Notes: a model not told the origin generated them from the sequence alone. Shown: positions 26,127-35,129, counted from the stretch's first letter. The stretch: DNA of 64,000 nt from FEN-1297 sp964498065 (GCA_964498065.1 CAZCFZ010000003.1:1-64000), one strand, 5' to 3'. Program-made: numbers and translations.

Positions 26127-27128
26127 TTATTCCATGCTCCAAACAACATAGATCGCACCCCATGTGTACCCGGCACCAAATGCGGCTAAAATAATTTTGT
26201 CTCCTTTTTTTAGTCTTCCATCCCTATAATATTCAACCAAACATAAAGGAATTGTTGCCGCTGTTGTATTACCGTATTTATCAATATTTATCATAACTTT
26301 ACTTCGATCTATCCCCATTCGTTCAGCTGTAGCATCTATTATTCTTAAATTTGCTTGATGAGGTACCAAGTAGGCAATATCATCGGAAGTTAAATTATTT
26401 TTCTTCATCACTTCGTAGGAAATATCCGCCATCCCTTTAACTGCAACTTTGAATACCGCTTTGCCGTCCTGGAAAAGGACATGCATATTATTATCAACAG
26501 TTTCATGTGTCGGAGGATTAAGACTTCCCCCTCCCTTCATATGCAGCGCATCCTTGCCCGAGCCGTCGCAGTGCAGCAAGGAATCCTTTAAGCCGAAGTT
26601 TTTATCTTCGGAAGGTTCTATTAAAACTGCAGCACCTGCATCTCCGAATAAAATACAGTTGTTTCTATCTTTATAGTCAACTATTGAACTCATTTTATCA
26701 GCACCGATTACCATCACTTTATTATATCTGCCGCTTTCAACGAAAGAACATCCGGTTTGAAAAGCAAATAGGAAGCCTGAACATGCGGCGGAGAGATCAA
26801 ATCCCCATGCATTTTTAGCACCTAAATTTTCCTGAACCAGACAAGCAGTTGCAGGGAAAAACATATCAGGGGTAACGGTAGCTACAATAATACAGTCGAT
26901 TTCTTCAGCCGACATATTTTTAGATTTTAATAAATCTTCAGCAGCTTTTGTGGCTAAAACACTTGTGCCGCCTTCTTCAAGTATTCTTCTTTCCCGGATT
27001 CCTGTCCTTGTCCTTATCCATTCATCGCTGGTATCAACTATTTTTTCAAAATATTCATTATCATATATCTTATCAGGGACATACATTCCAACCCCCGTAA
27101 TAATTGCGTTGTACCTTTTATCTTTCAT
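26127..27128 (-). CDS. fabH: 3-oxoacyl-ACP synthase III
   Basis: 333 aa. WIRTRTGIRERR at the N-terminus, catalytic Cys in DLSAACSGFLFA, catalytic His in VPHQANLRIID, and Asn in KYGNTTAATIP complete the FabH set. It starts chains by condensing acyl-CoA with malonyl-ACP. Leucine-dehydrogenase- and acyl-CoA-type genes elsewhere in the window suggest branched primers may be available, but that is inference. It starts 7 bases after the plsX stop. Confidence 0.95.
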   Translation of the reverse strand: MKDKRYNAIITGVGMYVPDKIYDNEYFEKIVDTSDEWIRTRTGIRERRILEEGGTSVLATKAAEDLLKSKNMSAEEIDCIIVATVTPDMFFPATACLVQENLGAKNAWGFDLSAACSGFLFAFQTGCSFVESGRYNKVMVIGADKMSSIVDYKDRNNCILFGDAGAAVLIEPSEDKNFGLKDSLLHCDGSGKDALHMKGGGSLNPPTHETVDNNMHVLFQDGKAVFKVAVKGMADISYEVMKKNNLTSDDIAYLVPHQANLRIIDATAERMGIDRSKVMINIDKYGNTTAATIPLCLVEYYRDGRLKKGDKIILAAFGAGYTWGAIYVVWSME

Positions 27129-27135
27129 TACAATC

Positions 27136-28170
27136 CTAATTAATTTTTGAATACTGGCTTATAGATATTTCTAACTTAGACACGAGATTTTTTTCATACA
27201 TCTCGTTTGCCCTTAATACCATATTTTTAATTCCTAATATTGAAGCTGATCCATGCCCTATGATAATAATTCCCTTAACGCCAAGCAGCGGAATTCCTCC
27301 GTATTCGTTCGGATCAAATACTTTGAAAGTTTTTCTAATGGCATTTCTCGAGATAGCAATTTTTATTTTATTAAAAAGGCTTTCATCAGCTGTTTTCTTT
27401 AACAATGGTCTCATAATCTTTACGAATGATTCACCAAATTTTAAAAGGATATTTCCGACAAAACCATCGCAAATTACAATATTAACCTTTCCTGTCAAAA
27501 TATCTCTTCCTTCAACATTTCCATAAAAATTTAGATTGGATTTAGACAACAATTCAAAAGCTTCTTTTGTCAGCTTATTCCCTTTTTCATTTTCTTCACC
27601 CACAGAAAGTAAACCTATTGTCGGATTACTAATTCCAAAAATTTCTTTTACATATACATTTGCAAGTATTGCATAGCCTAATAAATGCTGCGGTTTTGCA
27701 TCCACAAAAGCACCGACATCAAAAAGAGTGGTAATTCCGGATATATTTGGGATTGTAGCTCCAATTGTCGGTCTTTCAACTCCGGATAATCTACCGACAA
27801 ATAATGTCCCGGCTGCTGCAACTGCTCCGGTATTTCCGGCACTAACAAACGCATCGGCGATATTATCTTTTAAAGCTTTTGCGCCAATTACTATCGAGGA
27901 ACGCTGTTTTGTCTTAAGTGCATTGGCAGGTGAATCATTCATTTCAATAACATCGTCAGCATTTAATATTTTATCTTTACTAAAAGTTAAATTATTGGAG
28001 GATATTGTTTTAAGGATTTGATCTTCTTTACCTGCTAAGTACAAATCTATTTTTTTATTTTCTTGTGCAGCTTGGATTGCACCCACTACGGCATTTTGAG
28101 GGGCGAAATCACCCCCCATAGCATCAACAACTATTCTGCATTTAGATTTGTTAAAATCAGAATTGTACAT
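27136..28170 (-). CDS. plsX: Phosphate acyltransferase
   Basis: 344 aa. VDAMGGDFAPQNAV at the N-terminus and GGIPLLGVKGIIIIGHGSA near the C-terminus are PlsX signatures. It converts acyl-ACP to acyl-phosphate for phospholipid synthesis with PlsY. An extra C-terminal tail of about 20 residues is seen. It lies 21 bases downstream of rpmF in the classic rpmF-plsX-fabH order. Confidence 0.95.
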   Translation of the reverse strand: MYNSDFNKSKCRIVVDAMGGDFAPQNAVVGAIQAAQENKKIDLYLAGKEDQILKTISSNNLTFSKDKILNADDVIEMNDSPANALKTKQRSSIVIGAKALKDNIADAFVSAGNTGAVAAAGTLFVGRLSGVERPTIGATIPNISGITTLFDVGAFVDAKPQHLLGYAILANVYVKEIFGISNPTIGLLSVGEENEKGNKLTKEAFELLSKSNLNFYGNVEGRDILTGKVNIVICDGFVGNILLKFGESFVKIMRPLLKKTADESLFNKIKIAISRNAIRKTFKVFDPNEYGGIPLLGVKGIIIIGHGSASILGIKNMVLRANEMYEKNLVSKLEISISQYSKIN

Positions 28171-28191
28171 TAAAAGGATAAAATTTATATA

Positions 28192-28371
28192 TTAGCTTTT
28201 AGGTAAAAACATCGAACGTTCATTATAGTAGCCGCAAGAAGGGCAGGCGCGATGGGTTAATTTTATTTCACCGCAGTTTGAACATGTACCCAAAGCCGGG
28301 ACTGTTGCTTTATAATGTGTCCTTCGTTTATCTCTTCTGCTTTTAGACCATTTACGCTTAGGATTTGGCAT
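28192..28371 (-). CDS. rpmF: 50S ribosomal protein L32
   Basis: 59 aa, found by reading the gap between plsX and the DUF177 gene. It begins MPNPKRKWSKSRRDKRR, the usual L32 start, and holds two CxxC pairs (CSNC and CPSC) forming a zinc ribbon. It ends YYNERSMFLPKS. L32 is a 50S subunit protein. Its position between yceD and plsX is the common bacterial arrangement. Confidence 0.96.
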   Translation of the reverse strand: MPNPKRKWSKSRRDKRRTHYKATVPALGTCSNCGEIKLTHRACPSCGYYNERSMFLPKS

Positions 28372-28388
28372 TATTTTTCTCTTCTTTT

Positions 28389-28895
28389 TTAGTTATTATT
28401 TATTTTATTTTTTAATTCCTGTAAAGGCAGCCATCTATCGTCTATGTTAGATTTCAGACAATTACAGCTTCCTTCGTTTAAATTTTTACCGCATTTCGGA
28501 CATAAACCCTTGCAATCTTCCTTACATAACTTTTTCATAGGAATAGACAGCAACGCATAATCCCGAACATCATTGTCAATATTTATTTTATCCGAATCTA
28601 AATTCAAATAAGTTAAATTAATCGATTGACTGTCATCCGCTTCCATATTGAACAAATATACCATTCTATATGAATTTGTTAATACGGAGTTAAAATTTTT
28701 ATTACACCTATCGCAACTTAAATTAGCATCGACAGATAGTTCTGCATCTAAAATAATTTGATTATGCGATTTATTCAGCTGAACATTTACATGTAAATTT
28801 TTTACAAAAGGCTCATCTAAACCTAAGCCGTTTACATCTTCATCAAATTTATAATTATGAATGCCGTCACTAAGATTTGAAATCTTAATATTCAT
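28389..28895 (-). CDS. yceD: DUF177/YceD-family 23S rRNA accumulation protein
   Basis: 168 aa. The central CDRCNKNF is the YceD signature region; the C-terminal part has CKEDCKGLCPKCGKNL and CNC, a second cysteine-rich zinc-like site found in many non-proteobacterial members. The family is needed for 23S rRNA accumulation; its biochemistry is not settled. It is the first gene of the ten-gene yceD-to-rnc operon, directly behind a sigma-70-like promoter. Confidence 0.9.
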   Translation of the reverse strand: MNIKISNLSDGIHNYKFDEDVNGLGLDEPFVKNLHVNVQLNKSHNQIILDAELSVDANLSCDRCNKNFNSVLTNSYRMVYLFNMEADDSQSINLTYLNLDSDKINIDNDVRDYALLSIPMKKLCKEDCKGLCPKCGKNLNEGSCNCLKSNIDDRWLPLQELKNKINNN

Positions 28896-28930
28896 CGCAT
28901 TTTCTCAAAAAGAGGCAAAAAACAAGCTAA

Positions 28931-28959
28931 AATATAGATATACTTTTAAAGATAGTCAA
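28931..28959 (-). promoter_or_regulatory. Sigma-70-like promoter of the yceD-rpmF-plsX-fab operon
   Basis: On the minus strand TTGACT (28959-28954) and TATATT (28936-28931) are separated by exactly 17 bases. The predicted start is some 30 bases before the yceD ATG. It is the best promoter match I found in the window. Confidence 0.72.
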
Positions 28960-29166
28960 ATTAGTTATAGCTTAAATTTTTTAAAAAAATGAGTTTTCTG
29001 CCTAGTTATTATAATATGATTTCATTATAAAATAGCGAATAAAGATAATTTTAAAAGTAGTATTAACATAAGAATTTATCATCAAGTTTTTTTTATATTG
29101 AAGCACAAAATAATTTTTATTTACATGGTTTTACTATAACAATATTAAATAAAGGATTTTCCTTTC

Positions 29167-30069
29167 ATGCTTCTTGTTGAAAACCTCACAAAATTATTCA
29201 AAGATGTTACTGCAGTCGATAATATTTCATTTAAAATTAGTCCTGGCAAAATTTTCGGCTTACTAGGACCAAACGGTGCAGGCAAAACCACTACAATAAG
29301 AACAGTATTAAATATTATAAAACCCACATCAGGCAAAATTCTTTTTGATGATAAATCGATTACCCACGAATTTTTTAATATTATAGGATATTTGCCCGAA
29401 GAGCGCGGATTATATAAGAAAAGCAAAGTGATAGATGTTATTTTATACTTTGCAGAACTTAAAAAAATGAGTAAGAAGAAAGCCGAAGAGGAAGCTGTTT
29501 TATGGTTAAGGAAACTGGGGATTGTAGATTACAAATCAAAAAAAATCGAAGAATTATCAAAAGGCAACCAGCAAAAAGTTCAATTTATTACGGCAGTAAT
29601 TCATAATCCGAGGTTATTAATTTTAGATGAACCATTTAGCGGATTTGATCCGATTAATCAGCAGCTTGTTAAAGAAATGCTTTTGGGTTTTGTAAACTCG
29701 GGTAAAGTAATTATGCTTTCCACTCATCAAATGGAAACAGCTGAAAAATTATGTACGGATATTCTATTACTAAACGAAGGAAAAGAAGTTTGCAGCGGCA
29801 GCTTGTCTCAGATTAAAAAGGATTTCGGCGGTAACCATGTTAAAGTAGAATACCAGGGCAATGGTTCAATTTTGAATAGTCTGCCCTACATAATCCATAT
29901 TGATAATTACAGCAATTATGCTGAAATTCAATTGGAAGATAAATTGCAGCCTTATGAATTTTTAAGAGACATTGTTGATAAAATTAAGGTTACGCATTTT
30001 TCAGTTATAGAACCGACACTAAACAAAATTTTTATTGATGTAATTAAACAAAGTGCTAAACAGGGCTAA
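29167..30069 (+). CDS. ABC transporter ATP-binding protein (NatA/ABC-2 type)
   Basis: 300 aa. Walker A GPNGAGKTT, signature LSKGNQQK, Walker B LLILDEPFSGFDP and switch His in STHQME are all present. The long C-terminal domain (from about residue 215) is typical of NatA/YhaQ-like ATPases. It overlaps the permease gene by one base (TAATG), so the two form an exporter. The Shine-Dalgarno AAAGGA (29151-29156) can pair with TCCTTT just before the ATG. The substrate is unknown; family members export sodium, drugs or lipids. Confidence 0.9.
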   Translation: MLLVENLTKLFKDVTAVDNISFKISPGKIFGLLGPNGAGKTTTIRTVLNIIKPTSGKILFDDKSITHEFFNIIGYLPEERGLYKKSKVIDVILYFAELKKMSKKKAEEEAVLWLRKLGIVDYKSKKIEELSKGNQQKVQFITAVIHNPRLLILDEPFSGFDPINQQLVKEMLLGFVNSGKVIMLSTHQMETAEKLCTDILLLNEGKEVCSGSLSQIKKDFGGNHVKVEYQGNGSILNSLPYIIHIDNYSNYAEIQLEDKLQPYEFLRDIVDKIKVTHFSVIEPTLNKIFIDVIKQSAKQG

Positions 30070-31313
30070 TGAAAAAAGCTTTAATTGTTGCAAAGTGGGA
30101 GTTTTTAGAAAAAGTTAAAACTAAAACTTTTATAATATCCTTGATATTAACACCTGCTATAATAATAGCATTTGCAGTTACCCCGGCTATTTTAACAAAC
30201 CAGCAAAATTCATCAACACAAGCAATAGGAATTGTTGATACATCGGGATTATTTTTTCATTCGCTAAACAATGCTCTGGCAAAGTATAAAGTCCAAAATG
30301 AACAGCCCAAATATTTATTAATCAACTTAGCCGGAAAAGAAAAGAAATTACCTAAAATCATCAGAACTGCAGATGCATACACACTCACAGGAAAAATTGA
30401 AGGATATCTGCTTATAACTTCCGGCGGTACCGACTCGGTAGAAGCCGAGTTTAGACATAAAAGTTCCGATATTACGTATGATTTAAATGCACTTGATGAT
30501 GCATTTAATGAAGCTAGAATTAATTTGGCTTTATCAAAAGAAGGTATGAGCCATCAAAGGATGAAAATTATTTCGTCAATTGTAGATATTAAAAATGTGG
30601 AAATAGATAAAGAAGACGGTGGGGTTAAGTCTCAATTTTTAGTCCTATTTTTTACTTCTTTCATTTATATAATTTTATTGATGATGATGATTTTATCTTC
30701 CGGTGGTATGCTTATAAGAAGCTTAGTTGAAGAAAAATCAAATAGATTAATAGAGATTCTGGTTTCCAGTTGTTCGCCTGATGAGCTATTAACCGGTAAA
30801 GTTATCGGATTGAGTTCTCTCGGCATTATCCAGGTTTTAATATGGACTTTTATAGGATTAGTCCTTGTTGTTTTAAATGTAATTCCTGCGCAGGTATTTA
30901 GTAATATTATAGCTATACTTATTTACTTTGCTTTAGGATTTATTTTTTATACATCTATTTTTGTAGGTATCGGTTCAATTGTTACTACTGAACAGGAAGC
31001 ACAACAAATCACAAGCTATCTTAGTCTCATACTTGTTTTGCCGATTGTCCTCACAATACCTGCAATTGAAAATCAAGGATCTGTTTTTGTTCAAATTCTA
31101 TCCTATATCCCGTTTACAATTCCGTCGATTATGATACTGAGATTCAATATTGGTAATGTCCCGGTAATTGATATTATTACGTCATCGGTTATAATGATTA
31201 TTTCCACATATCTGTTCGTAACTATTGCAGCAAAAATATTTCGTATTGGTGTGCTATCCTACGGTAAACGGCCGTCTTTTAAGGAATTGATTTCCTGGAT
31301 AAAGGAAGAATAA
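30069..31313 (+). CDS. ABC-2 type transporter permease
   Basis: 414 aa. One N-terminal membrane helix (about residues 18-40) is followed by a large extracytoplasmic domain of about 150 residues, then five to six helices with the EEKSNRLIEILVSS block between the first two, as in NatB/YhaP-type permeases. The ATP-binding partner is encoded directly upstream with a one-base overlap. The likely function is export across the inner membrane. Confidence 0.88.
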   Translation: MKKALIVAKWEFLEKVKTKTFIISLILTPAIIIAFAVTPAILTNQQNSSTQAIGIVDTSGLFFHSLNNALAKYKVQNEQPKYLLINLAGKEKKLPKIIRTADAYTLTGKIEGYLLITSGGTDSVEAEFRHKSSDITYDLNALDDAFNEARINLALSKEGMSHQRMKIISSIVDIKNVEIDKEDGGVKSQFLVLFFTSFIYIILLMMMILSSGGMLIRSLVEEKSNRLIEILVSSCSPDELLTGKVIGLSSLGIIQVLIWTFIGLVLVVLNVIPAQVFSNIIAILIYFALGFIFYTSIFVGIGSIVTTEQEAQQITSYLSLILVLPIVLTIPAIENQGSVFVQILSYIPFTIPSIMILRFNIGNVPVIDIITSSVIMIISTYLFVTIAAKIFRIGVLSYGKRPSFKELISWIKEE

Positions 31314-31432
31314 TTAAAAGGTTTAAATTTTAATCCAGTCACCATATTTTCTTTATTACATACTGAATTTGAAATTCGTTTTAACATTAATTAAGATTAA
31401 AATTTTTTTAATAAATATGAAAAACTGAGTTA

Positions 31433-32380
31433 ATGTTGTATATCGCTTCTGCTTTAGCTGCCATAATACCGATGGGGATATATTTATTCATTATCTGGAA
31501 GTTCGACAGATACGACAGAGAACCGTTCGGATTTGTTTTGCAAAATTATTTATGGGGCGCTTTGGGTGCAATATTTTTTGCTATAATCGGAAGCAGTATT
31601 ATCACTTTTGTCTTTTCACTATTTATTCATGACAAAGTTCAGCTGAATCATGTGGAAACAATATTTATAGCGCCTGTCGTTGAAGAAATTACAAAAGGCA
31701 TGTTCCTTGTGATTACATTCGCTAATAAAAAATTTGATAATATGACCGATGGTATAGTTTACGGCGGAGCAATCGGTTTAGGCTTCGGAATGACGGAAAA
31801 TTTTCTTTATTTTATAGCCTTCGGAACCACACCAGCCGCATGGCTTACAATAGTTACAATAAGAACTCTATTTTCCGGTGTAATGCATTGTGTTGCAACT
31901 GCAACCTTCGGAGCATTTTTAGGATACGCAAAATTTAAAAATTTCTTTTATAAAATCATCTTTCCTGTTGTGGGATTGTCAATTGCTATGTTTATTCATT
32001 TTGCATGGAATTTCAGCGTAAGTTTTCAGGTTACTACCATTCTCGGTTTTGCTTTTATGATTTTTACCGTACTAATTTTTATTATTGTATTTTCGGTTGC
32101 CGTTTCAAATGAAAGAAAGATTATTTATAATGAATTGATGGAAGAAGCTGTTGAGGGGACAATACCTATTGATCATTTGGAATATTTAAATTCGGGCAAA
32201 AGAAATAAGCTCGGCTGGGTTGATGAAAGCATCAGGAAATTATATATTAGGGCTGCAACTACTTTAGCATTTAGAAAAATGGAATTAAAAAATTCTTCCG
32301 GCTCAAGTAAAGAATTTTATAAAAAGGATGTTGAATATTATAGGGCTTTCATTCATAACTTACTTGCTCAAAATCATTAA
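31433..32380 (+). CDS. PrsW-family intramembrane metalloprotease
   Basis: 315 aa with about seven to eight membrane helices. KFDRYDREPF after the first helix, the EE pair in APVVEEITKG, GLGFGMTEN, and His in GVMHCVATATFG and FIHFAWN are the PrsW/CPBP-like conserved sites. Such proteins cut membrane-anchored regulators, for example anti-sigma factors; the target here is unknown. It has a cytosolic C-terminal tail of about 80 residues. It sits 119 bases after the ABC permease and 9 bases before the DUF2064 gene. Confidence 0.85.
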   Translation: MLYIASALAAIIPMGIYLFIIWKFDRYDREPFGFVLQNYLWGALGAIFFAIIGSSIITFVFSLFIHDKVQLNHVETIFIAPVVEEITKGMFLVITFANKKFDNMTDGIVYGGAIGLGFGMTENFLYFIAFGTTPAAWLTIVTIRTLFSGVMHCVATATFGAFLGYAKFKNFFYKIIFPVVGLSIAMFIHFAWNFSVSFQVTTILGFAFMIFTVLIFIIVFSVAVSNERKIIYNELMEEAVEGTIPIDHLEYLNSGKRNKLGWVDESIRKLYIRAATTLAFRKMELKNSSGSSKEFYKKDVEYYRAFIHNLLAQNH

Positions 32381-32389
32381 ACTAAATTT

Positions 32390-33088
32390 ATGAAACAGTA
32401 TTCCTCCATTTACCTAATCGCTATTTCACCTCAATTTAATAGAGATGCTGTACCTCAGTTTGAATCTTTTAGTAGGAACAATTCTTGTCATTTGTATTCC
32501 GCTCTTACTTTAAATCATAAGGAGATTTTAACTTCATATTTAAATAGTAACCATATATTTTATTGCTTTGATGAACGTGATAAAGAGTTTTTACCAGTCG
32601 ATTTTAATGAATTGCAGAAAGATTTAATATTTTTCAATACTGAAAATCAATCCGGTATTCTTAGGACACTTGCCGATAAGCACTTTGGAAAAAGCGCTAA
32701 AAACTTATTAATATTTTCTAATTCTATAGGAATGAGTCAAGCTGATATTCAGCGGGCTTTAAATCTTCTGTCTATTGACGATGAAGCAGTGGTTATCGGA
32801 AGAACTAATAATAATAAAGCTGCATTTATAGGTTTTAACTCATTTAATCATGACTTATTTTTTAATATAGACTGGAATAATTGCAACTATGACAACCTCC
32901 TGGCTATGGTAAACAAGCATGAATATTTTGTTCATGTTTTGGGTAATTTTATGGTTATAAACAATATAGATGACTTTAAGAATTTATATTTTGAACTATC
33001 TAAGAAAGAAAGTCTTTCATATTGCAGCCCTGTTATGCATGAAAAATTTACAAATTTATTTATAGAGTACAAGGATTTATTAAAGTGA
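32390..33088 (+). CDS. DUF2064-like putative glycosyl/nucleotidyl transferase
   Basis: 232 aa. Its second half resembles the DUF2064 (TIGR04282) fold: NLLIFSNSIGMSQADIQRAL, AVVIGRTNNNKAAFIGF, then FNIDWNN, placed as the SPDLP, GPxxDGGYxLIG and W(S/T) motifs are in the family. The usual acidic and glycine residues are mostly replaced (SNSIGM for TDSPDL; TNNNKAAF for DGGYYL), so nucleotide-sugar chemistry may be lost. It overlaps nadD by four bases (GTGA), indicating coupling. Assignment is by pattern and moderate. Confidence 0.5.
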   Translation: MKQYSSIYLIAISPQFNRDAVPQFESFSRNNSCHLYSALTLNHKEILTSYLNSNHIFYCFDERDKEFLPVDFNELQKDLIFFNTENQSGILRTLADKHFGKSAKNLLIFSNSIGMSQADIQRALNLLSIDDEAVVIGRTNNNKAAFIGFNSFNHDLFFNIDWNNCNYDNLLAMVNKHEYFVHVLGNFMVINNIDDFKNLYFELSKKESLSYCSPVMHEKFTNLFIEYKDLLK

Positions 33089-33672
33089 AAGCTGTTGGAA
33101 TTCTGGGAGGAACTTTTGATCCGATACATTTAGGTCATTTGATAACGGCACAAGCGGTTCGGGAAATCCGTAAACTCGATAAAATAATTTTCGTCCCTGC
33201 TTTAATTTCACCTTTTAAAACAAATAATCAAACGGCAGAAGCAGTACATAGGTTAAAAATGGTCCGGCTTTCTGTAGAAGATATTCCCTTTTTTGATTGT
33301 TCCGATATCGAAATAAAAAGAGGAAATATATCATATACTATTGATACTTTAATAAAGATGAAAGAAATTTATAAAAATATAGAATTAATTATCGGTCTTG
33401 ATAACATAATTGATTTTAAAAATTGGAAAGAACCGGATTCAATTTTAAAAACTGCAAAAGTTGTAGTTTTAAAAAGGGAAACATCTATTGAACCAAAAGG
33501 AAAAGATAAATATTACAACTCAGTAGAATTTGTTGAAACACCTATTATTGAAATCAGCTCAAGTGAAATAAGAAAAAGAGTAGCAGATAATTTGCCTATA
33601 GATTTTCTTGTCCCTGAAAAAGTTAAAAAATATATTTATAAAAACAATCTATATAAGGAGAAAAATACTTGA
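33085..33672 (+). CDS. nadD: Nicotinate-nucleotide adenylyltransferase
   Basis: 195 aa. GGTFDPIHLGHL near the N-terminus is the nucleotidyltransferase motif and ISSSEIRKR near the C-terminus matches ISSTxIR. It makes deamido-NAD from nicotinate mononucleotide and ATP. The start is GTG, overlapping the stop of the upstream gene; the end overlaps the TTG start of the epimerase gene. Confidence 0.93.
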   Translation: MKAVGILGGTFDPIHLGHLITAQAVREIRKLDKIIFVPALISPFKTNNQTAEAVHRLKMVRLSVEDIPFFDCSDIEIKRGNISYTIDTLIKMKEIYKNIELIIGLDNIIDFKNWKEPDSILKTAKVVVLKRETSIEPKGKDKYYNSVEFVETPIIEISSSEIRKRVADNLPIDFLVPEKVKKYIYKNNLYKEKNT

Positions 33673-34592
33673 AAATACTAGTAACTGGCGGCGCCGGTTT
33701 TATTGCATCTCATATTACGGACGCATTTATACAAAATGGACACGAAGTAATTGTACTTGATAATTTACTTACCGGTTTTGAGAGAAATATAAATCCGAAA
33801 GCAAAATTTATAAAAGCCGATATTTGCGATTTGGAATTGGATAAATTATTCGAGATAGAAAAGTTCGATGTTGTAAATCATCATGCAGCCCAGATGGATG
33901 TAAGACGTTCAGTGGCGGATCCTGCTTTTGATGCGAATACAAATATACTGGGGACAATTAATCTTCTTCAAAATTGTGTGAAAACCGGGGTAAAAAAATT
34001 TATGTTTGCTTCTACAGGAGGAGCTGTTTACGGCGAACAGAATTACTTTCCGGCGGATGAAAAGCATCCTGCTTCTCCCCTTTCACCTTATGGAATATCC
34101 AAGCTAACGGTTGAAAAATATTTATATTTTTACCATGTACAATATAATTTGAATTACAGTATTTTACGTTATGCAAACATTTACGGGCCAAGACAAAACT
34201 CTGCGGGCGAAGCCGGCGTGGTTGCAATTTTTACAAACAAATTATTAAAAAAAGAGCAGCCTATTATTAACGGAACCGGAATGCAGACTCGGGACTATGT
34301 ATATGTAGGTGATGTTGTAAAAGCAAATCTTTTAGCATTTGATGATGAAAGTAACGACGTTTATAATGTCGGAACTGCAAAAGAAACTAATGTTAATGAA
34401 ATATTTAATTTGTTAAATAATATTGTCGGCAACGGACAAAATGAAAAGCATGGACCGGCTGCACCAGGTGAACAAATGCGCAGTGTAATAACTTCTGAAA
34501 AATTATTTAAAAAATTTGGATGGAAACCTTCTACCAAATTGGAAGAAGGATTGCAAAAGACGGTTGAATTTTTTAAATATTTTAATAGGTGA
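33669..34592 (+). CDS. NAD-dependent epimerase/dehydratase (UDP-glucose 4-epimerase-like)
   Basis: 307 aa extended short-chain dehydrogenase. GGAGFIASH is the NAD loop, FASTGGAVYG supplies the catalytic Ser/Thr region and YGISK the Tyr and Lys. NIYGPRQ and the TRDYVYVGDV block are typical of UDP-sugar 4-epimerases. Translation starts at TTG with a strong AAGGAG site 9 bases before it, overlapping nadD by four bases. It probably supplies a nucleotide sugar for surface glycans. The exact substrate cannot be read from sequence. Confidence 0.85.
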   Translation: MKILVTGGAGFIASHITDAFIQNGHEVIVLDNLLTGFERNINPKAKFIKADICDLELDKLFEIEKFDVVNHHAAQMDVRRSVADPAFDANTNILGTINLLQNCVKTGVKKFMFASTGGAVYGEQNYFPADEKHPASPLSPYGISKLTVEKYLYFYHVQYNLNYSILRYANIYGPRQNSAGEAGVVAIFTNKLLKKEQPIINGTGMQTRDYVYVGDVVKANLLAFDDESNDVYNVGTAKETNVNEIFNLLNNIVGNGQNEKHGPAAPGEQMRSVITSEKLFKKFGWKPSTKLEEGLQKTVEFFKYFNR

Positions 34593-34635
34593 TTATCTAA
34601 TTCTGAGTGTGTATTGAAATTTTTTTGCTAAATAA

Positions 34636-34670
34636 AACCCTCATCCTAACCTTCTCCCTAAGGGAGAAGG
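34636..34670 (+). repeat. Left inverted repeat with hairpin
   Basis: AACCCTCATCCTAACC leads into a perfect 9-bp hairpin, CCTTCTCCC (34650-34658) and GGGAGAAGG (34662-34670), with a TAA loop. It mirrors the repeat at 35092-35129. Confidence 0.85.
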
Positions 34671-34688
34671 AATCATACAGGGACAAAT

Positions 34689-35075
34689 ATGAGTTTAAAT
34701 AAAAAAATAGAATTACAGAATATAGCAAAGATATTTTGCAGAGAATTAAGAAAAAATCAAACTAGGACTGAAAAGATATTATGGCAAGCAATACGAAATG
34801 AAAAATTATTAAATAAGAAATTTCGCAGACAACACCCTATATTTCACGATATAGAATGTAAAGAATCGTTTTTCATTTTAGATTTTTATTGCTATGAAAA
34901 TAAATTAGGTATAGAACTAGATGGAGCTATTCACCAATATAAACTTAAGGAAGACGAACATAGGACTAAAATACTTAATTCATTAGGAATAAAAATAATG
35001 CGTTTCAGAAATTATGAAATTGAAAATAATCTAAATAAAGTATTATTAACCATTAGGAATGAATTGAATTCGTAA
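34689..35075 (+). CDS. DUF559 (Vsr/PD-(D/E)xK-like) endonuclease-domain protein
   Basis: 128 aa, the typical size. ARELRKNQTxxEKILWxxIR is represented by CRELRKNQTRTEKILWQAIR; KFRRQHPI and FILDFYC, IELDGAIHQ and IMRFRNYEIENN follow. The Asp of LDFYC and Glu/Asp of IELDG are the expected catalytic acids of the very-short-patch-repair-like nuclease fold. The cellular role of DUF559 proteins is not established. The gene is enclosed by inverted GC-richer hairpins that contrast with the AT-rich surroundings, so it is probably the enzyme that moves, or moves with, this element. Confidence 0.9.
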   Translation: MSLNKKIELQNIAKIFCRELRKNQTRTEKILWQAIRNEKLLNKKFRRQHPIFHDIECKESFFILDFYCYENKLGIELDGAIHQYKLKEDEHRTKILNSLGIKIMRFRNYEIENNLNKVLLTIRNELNS

Positions 35076-35091
35076 AAATAATATTGTCTCT

Positions 35092-35129
35092 CCCCTCTCC
35101 CAATGGGAGAGGGGTTGGAGGTGAGGGTT
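35092..35129 (-). repeat. Right inverted repeat with hairpin
   Basis: CCCCTCTCCC (35092-35101) and GGGAGAGGGG (35105-35114) form a perfect 10-bp stem with an AAT loop, followed by TTGGAGGTGAGGGTT. Read on the minus strand the outer part matches the left repeat (AACCCTCAC versus AACCCTCAT). Confidence 0.85.

Larger units (their letters stand above)
34636..35129. mobile_element. Candidate small mobile element: DUF559 gene between inverted hairpin repeats
   Basis: About 494 bases bounded by AACCCTCAtCC... on the left and its near reverse complement on the right, each with an inner hairpin, and holding a single DUF559 endonuclease gene. The flanks lie between two housekeeping gene groups. No target duplication is obvious. 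From memory, CCCTCACCC/CTCTCCC hairpins beside DUF559 genes recur in many bacteria, which supports mobility. Confidence 0.6.
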
